Below, one piece after another: positions 23,735 through 37,759 of a DNA stretch of 64,000 nucleotides (its first letter is position 1; each line of letters starts with the position of its first letter). The position numbers and the translations under genes are program-made. A model generated the notes under the pieces. It saw only the letters and a list, made by a program, of their open reading frames with translations. It did not search any database and was not told where the DNA came from. This DNA is from Gnetum montanum (taxonomy: Eukaryota; Streptophyta; Gnetopsida; Gnetales; Gnetaceae): the NCBI GenBank assembly GCA_015680685.1, contig MNCI01004872.1:62001-126000 (forward strand). The letters are read 5' to 3'.

Positions 23735-25190
23735 CCATTCCACATTATGATTGATGCATCTAACTTTTATATAGAAGCAGTGCTTACATAATTGAGTGAT
23801 TAGAAATATCCATACTACATTCATTGTGAAAGTATAAGTATCACATGTGCACAACTGAACTATATGGCTATAGAAAAGGAGTTGATGGTTGTGGTGTACA
23901 TCTTAGAGAAATTTAGATACTATGTGTTTGGATACCTAGTCTTTGTGCATACAAATCACAATGCAATATAGTTACTAATAAATAAATCAATGATCAACCC
24001 TCCTATTATATGATGACTAGTCATTTTTCAAAAGTTTGATATAATAATGATAGATAAAAAATGTATTGAAAATGTGTAGTTAATCATTTGTCTTAGTTAT
24101 GATGGGACAATAAGATTGATGAAGTGCTAATTTTTGATTATTTTCATGATAAATTACTATGTGCAAAGGTAACAATAGTAATATCTAATGTAGTCAAGCC
24201 TTGGCATGTAGACTATTTTACTTATTTAATTACATAAGAAGTCCTTATTGAATGGGAAAAACAACAGAAAGAAAAAAAATAGTTTCTATACCAAATCAAG
24301 TACTACATGAAGATAGAGGGTTGCCTCTACAAAATTTGTGTAGATGACTTGATGTGATGATGTATTCTTGATGAGGATTGATCCAAAATTCTCTAGGGCC
24401 CTCATAAAGGAGCTTGTAAAGACCATTATGTAGAAAGGAGAATGATCATAGAAATCATTTGATTAGTATATTTTTATCCAAGAATCTTCATGGATATACA
24501 TCTCTTCGCCAATTGCTATTAATGATGTCAATGGAATGATGGCATGATTATGAAGCTTCAGGATTTACAATAATAAATCCAATCATTAGAATTCTTTGAG
24601 TTATGGAGAAATGAATTCATGGGTCTCATCACACCTATATGTAATAGAAAATTCTACATCATTGTTACTTTAGACTATTGCACCAAATCGACATAGGTTG
24701 CAGTAGTAACAAATTACATAGTACCAATAATGACCAAGTTCTTCCAACAAAAAATGGTAAATATGTTTGGGGTATCTAGATTACTTATTTCTGATAATGG
24801 AACTCACTTTACAAATGTTACTTTCAAGAAGCTAGTGAGATTCTTGTGGGTAGAACATAAACTCACAATTGTCTACCACCCCTAAATCAATAGTTAAGTT
24901 GAAGTAATAAATAGGAAGATAATGCACATCCTTCCTAGGACAGTTAGTAGATATAGGGAAGACTAGAGTACAAAACTCAATAATACCTTGTGGGCCTATT
25001 ACTCTACTTAGAGACTTGCTATAGGCTACTTTCCTTATAAATTAGTGTATGGTAAGCTACCCAAACTTCCCATACACATTGAGTTATGTATGCTTAGCAT
25101 TACTTGTGAGCTTGATCTTGACATTAGCCTAGCACAAAGGAACAATTAACAAACCTCAATGTGCTAGATGAGAACATGTGAGTAGTCCTT
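23735..25190 (+). pseudogene. Ty3/gypsy RNase H and integrase fragment
   Basis: The RNase H frame runs at 23735-24010: PFHIMIDASNFYIEAVL, then AQLNYMAIEKELMVVVYILE and VFVHTNHNAI; only two in-frame stops before 23960. The Asp and Glu of the DEDD set are visible. The integrase core runs at about 24590-25190, nearly in one frame: FMGLITP, TLDYCTKST, then LLISDNGTHFTNVTF with the second Asp, VEVINRKIMHILP with the Glu, and GYFPYKLVYGKLPKLPIHIE. All three DDE residues survive, although stops break the frame. The H2C2 finger between the two is not clear. RT and the upstream part are absent. The style is closest to Athila-like or generic gypsy; clade assignment is uncertain. Confidence 0.85.
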
Positions 25191-28100
25191 ATGATGAATG
25201 AAGGACACTAAGCCTATACCAAATGAAGTATTGACACTAAGATACCACAAGTAGAATTCTAACTTGGAGATATGATTCTTTATTAAAACCCCACTCAAAT
25301 ACCTCAAAGTATCAAATTTCAAACATTATGAAAAGGATCTTATGTTATACATTCTACTTTTAAACCTAACATCATGCAAATATACCATATTTACTACGTA
25401 CAAAAACTAATATTAGTTAACACACAATAAGGAAAACCATTCAAAGATTCTTGGTTAGCCATACACTTAATGATATCTCTCCTATTGCTCAAGCCCATTC
25501 CATCTTTCATATCTCCACTTTTTAACTTAGTTGTGGGGAAGATACCCATTCGATTTGATACCTTGTGAGGATTTATTCTATCCTTTTTTATTTAATAATG
25601 TTCTTTTAATTTTTAATTTTTAAATAAATTTCCATTTTCATTAAGTCATTTTATATTTTATGATTTATATTTGGTGTTTTATATTTTCAATGTTTAATAA
25701 AATTGATATTTTTATGTAGAGGTCAATTTTGTTATTTGGATCATGTTTTATCGTATCAAGATATTGTGTAAATAATTGTATAAACTAATGAGACCCTATC
25801 ATCCATCCCCTTAGTATTTATAAATAAGAGATATTTATCATGACAGTAATATGGTTCTTCTCACGTGAAACTAAAAATTAACTCATCATTATTATGCCTT
25901 AAAGAAAGGGGAAAGGACTAAGAGAGAATGAAAAAGGATGTGGCATCAAGGGGACTTATTAATTCTTTAAATATCCTCTATGAGGCTTACTATTTCATAT
26001 GGTGATATCATTTCTCATGTTTTAATTTTAATAGAGGCATGTTCTCTAATAAATATCTTACCTTACTATGTGCCTAGAAAGACCTATTTCCCATGCATAA
26101 AGGTAGTCCTCTAGTAAGGATAACATAATAATGAATTAATTCACCTAAGAAAAATATTTCTAGGGAAACATTACAAAGACATATTACCGATGTCTAAAGG
26201 TAGGCTACTTTTAGAAATCTTAAGGTCTTAAACTAGCTTCACCATGTAACTAAAAAGACATGTTGCACATGCCTAAATACATCCTCTTACCAATGGCAAA
26301 GAGTCCTCAAACTTAATGTTCTAAGTAATCAATTAATTTAATAATTGCTTTATTATTTTCTCTTTTTGAGTGATGATATTTTTATATGGTTGTGGTTGGT
26401 ATCATGGTGGTAAGCTTAGGATGATATAATGTAGTGTCACTGGTAAAGGTATGGGCTTGGTTTGAAAGATATATATATAGGTATGATGGTCATTTTAACA
26501 AAAATTAACACAAGAATTTATTATGGACATTGTAAGGTATCTCATGTCTTGATATTTGCAACCCCTTCTCATTTCATTATTCATCTCACTATTTCATATG
26601 ATTATGTATCTAATGATTTTTGTTTAGTATTATTGTATCCACTTTTTTATTTCTTCAGAAACCTAGATAAGTATGGGTTTGACATTGTTAAATGTTCTTA
26701 TCCTACACAAACACCAACAAAATTATCATATTCAACAATATTGTGAACTCCTATAGAATTTTAATAGTGGCTTCTAATCATCCCTAAGATGATAGGCATT
26801 AGTCTCCATGCTTTTAGTAGTTTTAGAAGGCTCAAATCAGGTCATTCTGCTAAGTAATATCCAAATGATGATGGTGTTAATATCACCTACTAGTATCACC
26901 TTCATCTCTATCCCCAAAAACACATCTTTTCAGCATAATTTTAACTTTGTTGAGCCTCTAATGATGAGTCTACATCACTTCTAAGATAATGAACATTAGT
27001 TTTGATCATTTTAGAGGTCTTAAAAGGTTCAAACCTATATGTTTTACCTAGGTGATGCTAGGTGATGTTGACATCAACATCAGTGTTACTTGTCAATGTC
27101 ACCTGAGATTAACATCACTTGCCAGTGTCACCTATAAGTCATATCCCAAAACATAAAAACTAATCTAGTAGATCCAAATGAGGATTAATAGTTTTATTAA
27201 TGCTTTAGTGATGCTAGCATCAATGTTAATATCAATGGTCAACATCACTGATAAGAAGACCTTTAATATTTCACATTCCAATGTCATCTTAGGTATCAAA
27301 AACTTTTCAATGTTCTATCTTGAACATCCCCATGATGATAGAAATTAATTCCAATCTCAATGGTAACTCCATGAGCTTAAAATATGTGTTCAAAGTCTCA
27401 CTAATTATTCAATGATGTAGAGGTGCACACACTAGTATCATGCATCACCTTCAGCACATGCCCATCCTAGTGTTAGCATCATGCATTACCTTTAGCACAT
27501 ACATACATATCATCATGTCATATCACAATGTTACCACATCACCACATCACCTTTAGTGCATGATCTTAGCTTTTCAAAAGTGAACTTTAGGTTTCTAGAT
27601 CTAGATCCTATGCATTTTAGGCAATCATAGGCCTATAAATACTAGGATTTAATATTAATTCTAGGTTAATTTTTCAAATTTTAAAAGGACTTGTTCAAAT
27701 TTTAAGAGCTTGAGAGCACTAAAATCCATGCCACATATGTTTCTTACATGCATCATGATTATCCCAACATTATCTATAGTCTATTAACTTAGTTCACCTA
27801 TGTCACCAATAGCACATGCAAGCACACTGACGTTAGCATTGTGAATACCAATATCAGTGTCATCACCTTATTATCACTACATTTCTTTCCTATGTCACCT
27901 ATGGGACAACATTTAGAAGCAATCTTGATTTGACTTCAAATTAACTCTGAATAGTATTGATGAGCCTCACATTCATCTATAAATCTATAAGGCACTAAAA
28001 TTCAACATTTGTATCCTATTTTTACCCTATATTTCCTCATGAAATAAGGTCTATTCATCTAGTTTTCAAACTCCAATTTGTATCTAATACATTGTAGCTA

Positions 28101-29387
28101 TTTTCCCTCCCTTAGAGGTAAACTCTACTATTATATTTAATAAAGCTCTTTATTTATTGGAAAGGAAAGCTCCAAACCCAATCCCATACATTATTCTCTC
28201 ATATATTATTTGTTTCACATTTCTTAATTCTTTTAAGTATATTTCCATCTCTTAGGTCTTGTCTATGTTCTTCGTATTTCATTCAATTCATTGGTAAGTT
28301 TATCATTATTTATCTATACTCATGTCAATTCTAATTATGGTTGATAGACTAAGTTCATATTCAATTAGAGGTTTATGACCCTTCATCTTGTAGTCATCAA
28401 TTTATTAAGCATTATATTATTTTGAAGACCATTTATGATCACAAATAATACAATTAAACATGTTATTCATGGAGGTATTCTTGTGGATTTTTAAGAGAAT
28501 ATTTTTACAAAAATACTTTTGGCACTAGAAGTAGGGCCTCTTATCTTTCTATTATGTCACATATGCATTAAAGTTAATAGGTTCTTATCATATCTCCTCT
28601 CTATTAAATCTCCTTTTGTCTTCTTTCAGTTTCCTATGTTAGCATTGATATAAGTTTAAGGCTAAGGTTAACATGTCATTCTTTGTTTTTAAATTATCAT
28701 AATCTTTATATCTCCAATAATTTCTACATTTTTATCATTACCATTTTTACACTCTTTACATTTCATAAATCTTACTTTGCATTTTTATTTTTTCCATTTT
28801 GTTCACTATTTTAAAAAGATAAAATGAAAATAAAATTTTCTATTTCTATATTTATTTATTTTCCCACATTTTTATTTTTCTAAATTTAATAGTATTTCTA
28901 CTTTAGCTATTTTTTGTGACATCATGTCACCCTTCTTTGTTATCTAACTTGTTTTATAAGTTTATCCAAGAGGATCAATTTTTTAGCATTGTATCATAAG
29001 AAAATCACAATTATGATATCTTCATTTAAGAACTCTTATAATATAGGATAACATATTTATCACATCCTATTCTTACATGTCATAGAAAATGTCAAATATA
29101 TGTAGCATTCGATATTTTGTGTTAGGAAAATAACAAGGACCGTGCTTAAGAAAAATGAAAAGAATGCTTTATTAATGTAAAATAGTATATTTGTCTCATG
29201 CTATAAGGGTTTCTTTGGATTATCTTCCTTCAACATCTATCCCTTAGAGGCAATCCAACACTACCACTGTGGTTAAGCCTATAATCAACTAGAAGGAATG
29301 GCTAGTCACCTTCTTATCCCACTTCATCTAGCATCTATTACTTGCCCTTGTTGGCTTCACAACTTTATGCTAATATGACCTCTAATG
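25191..29387. other. Mostly unassigned; likely 3' and LTR remnants
   Basis: The integrase C-terminal side fades out by about 25450. GTTGTGGGGAAG near 25530 could be that element's polypurine tract. A plus-strand TATA-like CCTATAAATAC at 27632 could mark an LTR promoter. From 26870 to 27900 the sequence is full of short ATCACC, GTCACC and AACATCA words, a simple-sequence drift rather than a clean array. No reliable frame or domain is seen; the 94-codon frame at 26462-26746 has none. Confidence 0.4.
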
Positions 29388-30613
29388 TGTAGATTGAGAA
29401 CTTAGAAGGAGGAGGCGGAGGGGGGCGGGAGATGAATAAGTTCCACAAATCAACCCTTTATAAAAAAAAATCATACACATAAATTTATGTGGTTCCCCAA
29501 TGTGGGTACCCTAATGTGGACTTTGTTGCTCTCAAGATGCGTTTGAAGGATCCACACCACGTACAGTTGTCAAGACCCATTCTAGAGTGTTATACCATAG
29601 CACTAATCACTTAAACTTGAAATGTTCTATCAAGCTTGGAAATGTGGTTTCAAGGCTTTCACAATCTTGAGCTTCGCACTAGAGTGTTGTACCGTGGCAC
29701 TAATAACTCAATCCTAGAGGATCTTGACAAGCTCAAGGAACTAAACCTCATAAGGCAACAAGAACAAGAATTACAAGGAGTGATTGCAACTCAATTTTTT
29801 GATCCTCATATAGTTAGGTACAACACACTTTACAAAGCCAAAATGATAAGATAATGAAGAGCAATAGAGAATTTAATGATACAAATGATTGTACAATGAA
29901 TACAACAAAGCTTGCACTTTTCCCAAGGCACATTAATTCTTCTTATAGCTACCATGTTGCTAAATCTATCTTGAAACTCATGCAATGGCTAGCTAATGGT
30001 CACTAATGTTCATGGGAGATGTCTTTCTCACATTTGAGACATCTCTTTGAATTTGCCTTCAAATCTAGAAATATGTCTTTGTTTCCTAAAAGACATATTT
30101 ATGAAGGCCTCATCTTAAAATAAGTCTTTGCTTAATGGAAGACATATTTTTGTATTTGGTCTACATTCAGTAAAGATGTCTTTTCCTCATGAAAAACATC
30201 TTTGGTTAGGAAAAGATGTCTTCTTGTTTTTGAAGAAATCTTTCTAAATTTTCTTTGAGTTCACTCCAAATCTGCCAAGATGTCTATTTCTTCCTAGAGA
30301 CATATTTCTTCACTCTCTCTTGCATGATGAATGAATCATTCCTTGTCTACAACCTTGATCTTCTGTATGATTTAATGATGTCCACTTTGCTTGTACAATA
30401 TCAAGTCCTTGTCCACATTCTTTAGATGTTCATTTGAAGACATGTGGATGACCTCCTCTTTTGAGCTCTAGGATAGTTCATTCCTTGTTCTCTTTAGCTC
30501 ATCTTTGTTTCTAATGTACGTAGTCCTACAATAATCATACAACCATACAAACAAATTTTTTCTTCATTTTACTTAACATTTTGAACACACAAAAACACAC
30601 TAAAAGGTTCACA
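29388..30613 (-). repeat. Copia 3' LTR, copy 2
   Basis: About 1.23 kb, the same family as copies 1 and 3. It starts TGTAGATTGAGAACTTAG and ends GGTTCACA on the plus strand. It is followed on the right by a copia-type polypurine tract, so the element body lies to the right and this is its 3' LTR. The centre again carries many AGATGTCTT and AAGACATCT words. Confidence 0.8.
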
Positions 30614-30633
30614 ATCTCCTCCTTTTTGGTGAT
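30614..30633 (-). other. Copia polypurine tract
   Basis: The minus strand reads AAAAAGGAGGAGAT directly before the LTR start TGTGAACC. This is the usual copia form of purine-rich AGGGGGAGAT followed by TGT. Confidence 0.75.
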
Positions 30634-32420
30634 GTTCAAAACTTAAGAAAATGGGTTAGTGATCATACCAATATAACCATACTACTCTTCCCCTTTTTGA
30701 ATAGAAAAAAGGATAAGGTGCACAAATGTAGGTAGAAAAGAACAATAATATCTACATAATATGGAGATTCAAGTATCACTCATAATCCTAAAAGGTATAG
30801 GGAGTATGTATTTATCAGGTCCATGAATAGGTGCCCCAAATTTTGCAAGATTAGAACAAACCTTCCAAGTAAAATTCTTCTTGAAGTTGAAGCAAAGGCT
30901 AAGCAACTTGTCTCTAAAACAATAAGTCATTAGTGGTTCAAGGTGCTTGGAATTCAGAGAATCTTCATTTTTATACAACATTAGAAAATGGACATATCTT
31001 CATGATGAGGTAAATATATCCATACAACTTCACAATGGAAAACCATTGATGTTAGATGAATACATTCCCATAGAGTAATCATGTTATTACTCAAAATAGT
31101 GAGGAATGTACTGCATCCTTCACTTAAGTTATAATTGTAAAAATTGAGAACTACTCTTTTGAGGTCAAAACAAGGAGTTGTAATTAATTCAATAAGAACC
31201 AACAACATTCAATTTTAAAGGTCAAAGCTATGAGTGAGACATGCATACTCCAATGTTTGTTGAAGGAAATGCAACATCCACAATGATTAATCAAAAATAA
31301 AACATGCTAATAAATATACATTCATACACATCTTTCCTAATGTAAATATGATCACGTAAAAATAGTTTGTTAGTACAAAATATGAAAGATAGAGGATATA
31401 GAAATAGGTGTTTCATCAAGTATCACAAATAGGAAAGTAAAAATATTACAAGTGTTTCCACACATATATCAAGAATGGATCCAAGATTTTCAACCAATAT
31501 TAAGCTTGAAGTGAAGTATGAACATTGAGGTGCAAGTCATCTATCTTCAAAATAAGTAATTGGTATGGATTTTAATCTTGGTAAATGAGCATAGAGCAAT
31601 TTACAACTTGAAAATAGTCATGCCAAATTCCCAAAATCTACATCTCAAAGAAAATTATTCAATGGATAACTCAATCAAAAGCACAAATACTCAAAAATGA
31701 TCATGGCCTTGCTCATAATATCAATTACTTGCTATAAAAAAAATAGATACATCATGCTTAAGCTTATGATTAAACTTCGGATAGGTGGGCTATTAGTTCA
31801 AAATTCATGACCAACAAAGATTGATGCTAGATAGCATCATGTAATTTTAGATTTAACCAAAAGAATTTATCAAAAGAATATGAAAGTCATGCATGTTTTG
31901 ATTTCATTTACAAATAATAGACGCTGATAAGAAACTAAGTATTCATATATCGTTAAGTACCTTTTAATGTCCTAATACACAACCATTCAAGACTTTTCCA
32001 TCCTAATAAATACCTCTTGAAGTTCTTTTCTTGTTCATTATGAATTTTTGCTGAAGTCTCCATGGGCTCCCCCTACATTGATGGTCCCCAAGATGTTTGA
32101 GATGTAGGCTCCCCCTACATATGTGCTACTTATCTTGGGCTTTTAAGATCAATGTGAAAAAATCACAAACACACTATAATTGTAGATTAACATTAAGCTT
32201 AATTTGTGGAGATTTAGATCTTCAACTAGCAATATTGATAGAGGTTTGTCTCATCTTATAAATGGAAAAATCCATTCCAAAGACTAAGAGCCTAGAATCA
32301 TCATAGGAATTTTAGATTAAGCAAGAATAAATAGCAAGATAATAAAAAAAATAAAGATTGAAGAGAAATAATTAAAAGAGCTATTATAGATCTTCACAAA
32401 ACCAATTATATTAATATCAT
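30634..32420 (-). other. 3' internal region of the copia element, no coding seen
   Basis: This lies between the copia polypurine tract and the point near 32420 where similarity to the T antisense gene begins. No RT, RNase H or integrase motif was found on the minus strand. Two GGCTCCCCCTACAT words occur at 32067 and 32110. Open frames at 30769-30981 and 30981-31208 carry no known domain. It may be an untranslated 3' region of the copia element. Confidence 0.4.
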
Positions 32421-32457
32421 GAATTAATGAGAGAATCTAATGTTCTATCATCTTGGC

Positions 32458-35400
32458 CTAGTCATTGTTCCCTAAATTGATGCCTATGAGGATGTTGGTT
32501 CTATCCACATCCATCCATGATGGTGGTTCTTGTGAGATTGTAGTAGTAGTAACCTCATCTACAGTTGTGGGGATTTGTGGAGTAGAAGACTCAGCCACTA
32601 TTAGAGTGCTTTCAAAGAGGTTAAAAGCACTCTCATCATGAATGCCTTGAATGAACATCTCTCTCTTTTGCTTCTCTATTGTCTCCTTCTTTAGCCATTT
32701 CAAATAGGCATCCCAATCAACCTTATACTTGCACTTGTGGTTCCTTTGTGTCTTACCTTACTCCAGGACCTAAGCAAAGTAATCTTTCCAATTCTATGCC
32801 TTTTGAGATATTAAGTCCATTTGCATTTGTTGCTCATGAAACTACCAAGAAAGAGTAATCTTATCATGGATAATTCACCAGTAGTAGGCCCACCTAGTCT
32901 CTTTGGTCCATAAGGTCCTCAATCTCTCCACTTTGGCATCTATGAAGGCCTTACACTCCTTGAGATCCTAGATCCTCTCACCTTATCTTTTATTTTCCTC
33001 CTTTAAGGCCATAACTTGTTTCCATAGGGATTTGTTAGACCTCCAAATCTCCCATGAAGCTTTAGCACATGAAACTACTAGATCAGTGGCAGCTTCACAA
33101 AGCTTCAAGGAGACATGTGTTGTGTTAAAAGGAAGCTTAGGCAATGATTCGATCTCCATGTCTTGGTTCAGATCCTATGTGATTGATGGTACTAAAAATA
33201 ATAATCCTAAACTTAATATGTCATAGAAAAATGACTAAGGCATAGCAAAACATAGTTTTTACCAATTTTTGGTGCAACCTATTGCAACCGACCAACGATG
33301 TCCTTTGCCATCCCATGCATGAATTCTATCTTGTCTAGGACCTCTATCCATAGTTTCAGATGAAACTCAGGTACAAGGGCCTCTACTACTAGCTGAGGAG
33401 CTATGATAAGCATAATAGTTATTAGATAAGTAATAACTCTAAAACCAAACATAAAACTATAGGCAATAGCAAGTAGAGCATAAGTATACCTATGTTCTCC
33501 CCTTCATTCTCATGTTCATATTCATCATCATTGGGGATTTTGATTAGAGACTCCCTAGGCAATGACCCACTGAACAAGGCATTAAGATAACCCATATCTT
33601 GTTGCAAGAGTGCCTTCTCTATATGCTTTCGCTCTTTCTCCTCGGCACATTTGTGTGCCTCTTATGCTTAGCTTTGTTCTTCTTTTGCAACGATAGCTTG
33701 GGATACTAAGTTCTGCCATTGATTAGTATCCATAAACCATTAGATAAGTTAGCATGAATAGACATAGAACAAAAATTAGAAAAATACATAACCAAAAAAG
33801 GAAAAGAAAACATAGTTGAAGTGTACCTATGACTAACTAGTCCAAGCATGGGATCTTGAAGATAATATTTTGCTTAGAGTGGCTCTAATGTTAGTGGTGC
33901 TTCATTTGTGGGCCTCTTTAGGTTAGCCTTGGCTACTCCAATGGCTTTGGCATGTAACTATTAGGCCCTCTTAATGTTTGCTAGAAACGTAAGAGGTGCC
34001 TTGCCCATGCTGTCAAGGGATTCACACTGACTAACATAGAGGTTCTTGGTGGTCATGCATAGTGCCTCTCACATATCTTTCGATGGGTTCTAAGCCCTCA
34101 TGGTTGGGTAAACATGGTTTACCCAAGGCTTGGATAGTTGTTGTGGATCCTAGTGCACTCATGATCCACCTCTCTTTACCACCAAAAATTTTGCAAACAT
34201 CTTCAAGTAGCTTACAAAAAATTCATGGTGCATGTGGACTATCATGGAAGAGTCGATACAAATTTCGAGGATTTCTTCTTTGAGGCTCGTAGCCAAAGAA
34301 ATAGCCTAGTTAGAATGAGTTCCCTCCATTGGAACTGTCTTGAAGGTCCATCCCTATACAATGCCATTTACCTTATTTTTTTATAACAATTTAGGAAATA
34401 CTTGATATTTGAACAAGGGATAAGGCCCATTTGCATTAGGGTTCATAAAGCTATTGCAAGCAAGACCAAAGTGGCCCTTGGTAGCACCAAGCCATTTCTC
34501 AACTTCTGCATGGTGGCCAACCTCTTTCATTAGTTTGGTAGCAACTATTACCCTATCAGCGAGAACACCAAACAAGTTATGGAAGGTAGTTGCACTGATG
34601 GAAATAACAATAGATTGATCTCATATTGTGATGCAGAACACATCATATTTTTCATCAAAAGAGTCAATGATGTTGAGATCTTTGCAAAAGGAATGATAGG
34701 ATTGGGTGTCATAAAGATCTCAAGAAAACTTGCATAATCAATATTTGCTTGAATGTCTTTAGATGCATTCTCCCTTAACCACTCTTGTGTTGGTCCCACC
34801 TCATCAAACTTTAGGATGAGATTTTTCACAGAACATTCAGTGAAGGGTATGATAACATCTATAAGAGTGGAAGGCCCTGTAAACAAAATACAAGTGCTTG
34901 GTGTCAATACAACTATTTTTTGGCCATAAGAAATTGAAAGCCTAAATAACCATAAAATTTTTAACATAAAAAAGTACCTATTTTCTCACTCTTTTTCTTC
35001 TTACTTAGAGAAGCTTATGTGGGGGTCCCAACAGTAATACACATATCTTTGATATCCTTGGGTGTTGCCCACTAGCTATGTGTTGTTTTGGTAGCCACAC
35101 ACCTCATCTAAATGGGGTCAAATCTAGTAGGATATTCATCAAAGTCCCCTTTTAGCTATTTGAAAACAACATGTCTAATCTTTAGGTCCTTGGTGAATTC
35201 ATTCAACATAGTATGGGCTACCATAAAGGTTTGGTCATTCTTGATCAAACCTTAATCATTGACCCTATACCTACAATATATGTGTGAAACCAACAAGTTA
35301 GGAAAAAGAAGAAACAAAATTAGATAAAACCAAAATGTTAAAATCTATAATAGCCATGTTTACCCTTGTAATTAGTACACAATTCCTCAAGGATTCTAGA

Positions 35401-37334
35401 ATAACGAGTGAACTCATGTTGTATTTTGAATACTCTGGCATACTCTAGATATTTGATAGGTATCATGAACTAAGTAAATCCATTAGTTGTCTTATTACTT
35501 GAGTCTCTAGCCCATCGGTTATAAACCAGGCAATCAGGCATTGAGACCTAGGTAACAAGGTCTCCATGATGATTGCGGCCACCTCCTCAAAAAAGTGTGA
35601 CCACATCATCAGACTAAAGTGTTGGAGAAGATAGGCAAGGAAATCCCTTGCCCTTGGGTATAACCATGCTAATATCTTCTCCAATGTCAATTCAAGAGGA
35701 GGGGTGTGGTTTGTAGGTTGGCTAAGATAACAAAGAATGCCAACCAGATCAATCACAATAAGCACCGTCTTTGGTAGGACCCTCTAGGAGGAAAGTATAT
35801 ATATATATTGACATAACATTTCAACACTTAGAATTTCTTAACAAATTTTACACATCCTAGTTGGGGGTGAAAATAGCCTCCATAAAAAGCTCTAAGTTGG
35901 TTCAAATTTTCTTAAGAAAATTTACAAAAAATAAATATATTATTACAACCTCTCCTAGATGTGATATCATAGCCAAAATTATTTGAACCAAAACACCAAA
36001 ACCAAAATTATGCCTTAGTTCAAAACATGCATTCCTTTAAGAAAAAACACCAAAAAATAGAAAAAGTGGCCATAATGGAAATAGAAAAAGCTTACTAAAA
36101 ATAGCAAAAAGCTCTTTTCTTTAAAAATCACAAAAAAAAATTTATAACATAATTTATAAAAAAAGAAGTCCCCAAGAGCATGGAGGTTAACAACTCTAAC
36201 TATGAAAACCACATCCATTCTCAAAGGGGTAAAGCACTACAACCAAATTTAGACCAATTAACATAGCCTTATTATAAAATTCATAAAAAATTTTGCTTGG
36301 CTTCATTTTTAGTGATTCTACCATGAAAAAAATCCTAAAATCATGAATTTTCTATTCATGACCATTGTAACCAAATGCATGTTATCATTCTTGCATAAAA
36401 CATAGCAAAAAATAGCAACACCATAGCTATCACTATCAACCCCCGTTTGTGCAAGGTTAAGAAAAAATTTGCCAAAAATTCACTTGAGCTTCAAATGGAG
36501 TAATTTCACCACTATTTGAAAGCTTGAATCGATCCTTCCACATCCATACTTAATATAAACTTAAAACCATATTCGTGTTTTTAGAAAAAATTCATTAATA
36601 TTGATGAAAACTTGAAAAATGACACAAACCTTAGTTACACAACCAAATTGCAATAGCCATAGCTTGATCAATATAACTCCAAATTAGACAAGAACATAGG
36701 CATTACAAAACTTAAATACAACACTAAAAATCAAAAATATTAAAATTTGAAAAATGTATGTCATTTTTCTGTTAAAAAATACACAAAATAGCTTGCTTTT
36801 TGTAGCAAAAAGCATATAAAAAACACAAATTTGACATTATGTAGTCATAGATTATAACCAAAATAGCCAAACCAACATCTACCCATTAAAAAATGCACCA
36901 AAATAAGGAGGTAGGATTCTATTATAATTTAATTTTTATGATTCCTTGGCCCTAGATCTAAAAGAAAATGACCGCAACATGAGATTTTTAGAAAAAAGCA
37001 TTTGAAAAAGCAAGCCTACTTTCAAAAATTTCATCCACCAAGGTAAAAACTAGAAAATAATCCTAGATCCACATGAAAATGGCCAAAAAATGACATGGGA
37101 TTTCACCAAAATTTAATTTTATTAACTTTGTTTGACTAGATCTGATAAAAATGGCCTATTTCTACCTAGAAAAACACAAAAATGGCTACACCATGAAAAA
37201 AAGGCAAAGAATGACCTACCTTGGGACTAATGAAGAAGTTACTTGGATAGAAATGGCCTGTGGAAGGTGGAGATATTTTTAGTAGCCTCATATAATGCTT
37301 GGATGTTGGAATTTTCACTACCTTTCTTCATCAT
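32458..37334 (-). pseudogene. Antisense spliced gene (aORF) of T-C
   Basis: This is the second copy of the gene at 2552-7727. Approximate exons on the minus strand are 37334-37220, 35782-35364, 35270-34978, 34876-33827, 33732-33490, 33400-33263 and 33191-32458. Exon 6 is 138 bp in both copies, and intron 5 is 89 bp here against 90 bp there. Exon 2 keeps the HAD-type motif I aspartate (IDLVGILCY at 35753), then YPRARDFLAYLLQHFSLMMW and WSH, a better match to FCP1/NIF phosphatases than the T-B copy. Exon 4 holds GPSTLIDVIIPFTEC and FHNLFGVLADRV; exon 7 is Lys/Glu-rich (LKKETIEKQKREMF). In-frame stops and a frameshift after motif II show decay. Similarity to the other copies ends near 32420 at the copia insertion, so the last exon is lost. 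Confidence 0.7.
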
Positions 37335-37759
37335 GGTGACCAATGTTGGAAGAAGGCTTGAGATTTAAAGGAGTTAGAGCTTCAACACTAGCCAACAAAA
37401 GGGATGAAGAGCTTCAATGCTGAAATTTTGCAAGATCTACTACAAAAATTGATGAAAAGGCTCTCTTCCACTATTTTGGTTGATGGAATGGTGGTTTGTG
37501 ATGAGTTTGTGCATGTTTTTGCATTACAAACTACATTAATGCTGGGATTTTGACTTCTTCAATACATAGAATCATACCCAAGCCTTAACCCCCATGCATC
37601 CACATAAGGGGTACTATATCAACGTGTATGCATGTCTTCCACCTCTCAAAACCATAAAAAACTAACTTTGTTTCCATTTTTGATAGTTGTAACTCGCATC
37701 ATTCAACCCTAGGCTTTGAAAGGGGATTAATCTTTTCTAAAAATAGTCACCTTGTGTGT

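Noticed and set aside
26870-27900. Satellite array
   Set aside because: ATCACC and GTCACC words are frequent but have no fixed period.
30769-31208. Envelope-like ORF in the copia 3' region
   Set aside because: The two short frames have no membrane segments, no known domain and no support from another copy.
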